In this document: piece by piece, positions 5,236 to 5,256 of the stretch
How positions within the stretch are numbered: position 1 is the stretch's first letter
Layout of the letters: each line of letters opens with the position of its first letter
DNA from: Ilumatobacteraceae bacterium
GTDB lineage: Bacteria > Actinomycetota > Acidimicrobiia > Acidimicrobiales > Ilumatobacteraceae
Direction of reading: 5' to 3'
Assembly (NCBI GenBank): GCA_016650435.1
Contig: JAENVT010000148.1
Span: forward strand, 1 to 5,256
Length of the DNA: 5,256 nucleotides
Translations under genes and position numbers: made by a program
Notes under the pieces: generated by a model
Told to the model about the DNA's origin: nothing
Databases searched by the model: none
Seen by the model: the letters and a program-made list of their open reading frames with translations, nothing else

Positions 5236-5256
5236 CCGACGTTCAACGAATCCACC
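5205..5256 (-). CDS. TrmH/SpoU-family RNA methyltransferase, C-terminal 16 codons, partial
   Basis: Reading the minus strand from the right edge gives an open frame of 16 codons ending at TGA 5207-5205, with the translation VDSLNVGHAVAAALAR. DSLNV followed by a small-residue helix is motif 3 of the SpoU/TrmH class of SPOUT methyltransferases, which lies at the extreme C-terminus of these enzymes and forms part of the knotted SAM site and dimer interface. They 2'-O-methylate rRNA or tRNA. Only the tail is visible, so the target RNA cannot be named. The gene is convergent with the hydrolase gene and overlaps its 3' end by 31 bp. The diagnostic DSLNVG part lies mostly outside that overlap, which argues against a chance antisense reading. 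The call rests on a short motif. Confidence 0.6.
   Translation of the reverse strand, partial: VDSLNVGHAVAAALAR

Noticed and set aside
5232..5256. A downstream plus-strand gene starting at GTG 5232 in a GTGA overlap with the hydrolase stop
   Set aside because: It is open for eight codons only, has no SD, and the minus strand of the same bases gives the recognisable DSLNV motif.

Overview
The window looks like chromosomal DNA of a GC-rich actinobacterium (about 60% G+C by eye, not computed). The clues are GTG starts, compact gene spacing, and gene families that I associate with Actinobacteria: a DUF4383-like membrane protein, a small conserved actinobacterial hypothetical protein, and an OmpR-type regulator without a phosphoacceptor site beside the ammonium genes. 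A deep-branching class such as Acidimicrobiia is possible but is only an inference. No mobile element, CRISPR array, tRNA or rRNA was seen.

Layout. Positions 1-561 (minus) hold the N-terminal 187 residues of a six-helix membrane protein that runs off the left edge and is probably the input domain of a signalling protein. A 292-bp divergent gap (562-853) follows. Next come two closely spaced plus-strand genes: a 121-aa four-helix membrane protein (854-1219) and a 152-aa conserved protein of unknown function (1242-1700). The second ends 19 bp inside the 3' end of the next, convergent gene.

The core of the window is a minus-strand ammonium cluster read right to left: an AmtB ammonium channel (4153-2645), a PII signal protein of GlnK type (2617-2276) and a winged-helix regulator with a degenerate N-terminal half (2239-1682), separated by 27 and 36 bp. 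AmtB conducts ammonium, GlnK senses 2-oxoglutarate, ATP and ADP and can block AmtB. The third protein looks like a phosphorylation-independent transcription factor, which suggests a self-contained uptake and control unit.

Divergent from amtB across 119 bp is an arginase/agmatinase-superfamily enzyme (4273-5235). It keeps five of the six usual metal ligands but has GGDDS in place of GGDHS and lacks the usual second active-site His. The amtB-proximal part of this gap contains a good match to the actinobacterial GlnR half-site pair. One plausible reading is that a guanidino-compound hydrolase and the ammonium genes share nitrogen control. At the right edge, the last 16 codons of a TrmH/SpoU-type RNA methyltransferase lie on the minus strand (5205-5256) and overlap the hydrolase gene by 31 bp.

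The most notable points are the altered active site of the hydrolase, the regulator embedded in the amtB-glnK operon, and the GlnR-like box between them and the hydrolase.
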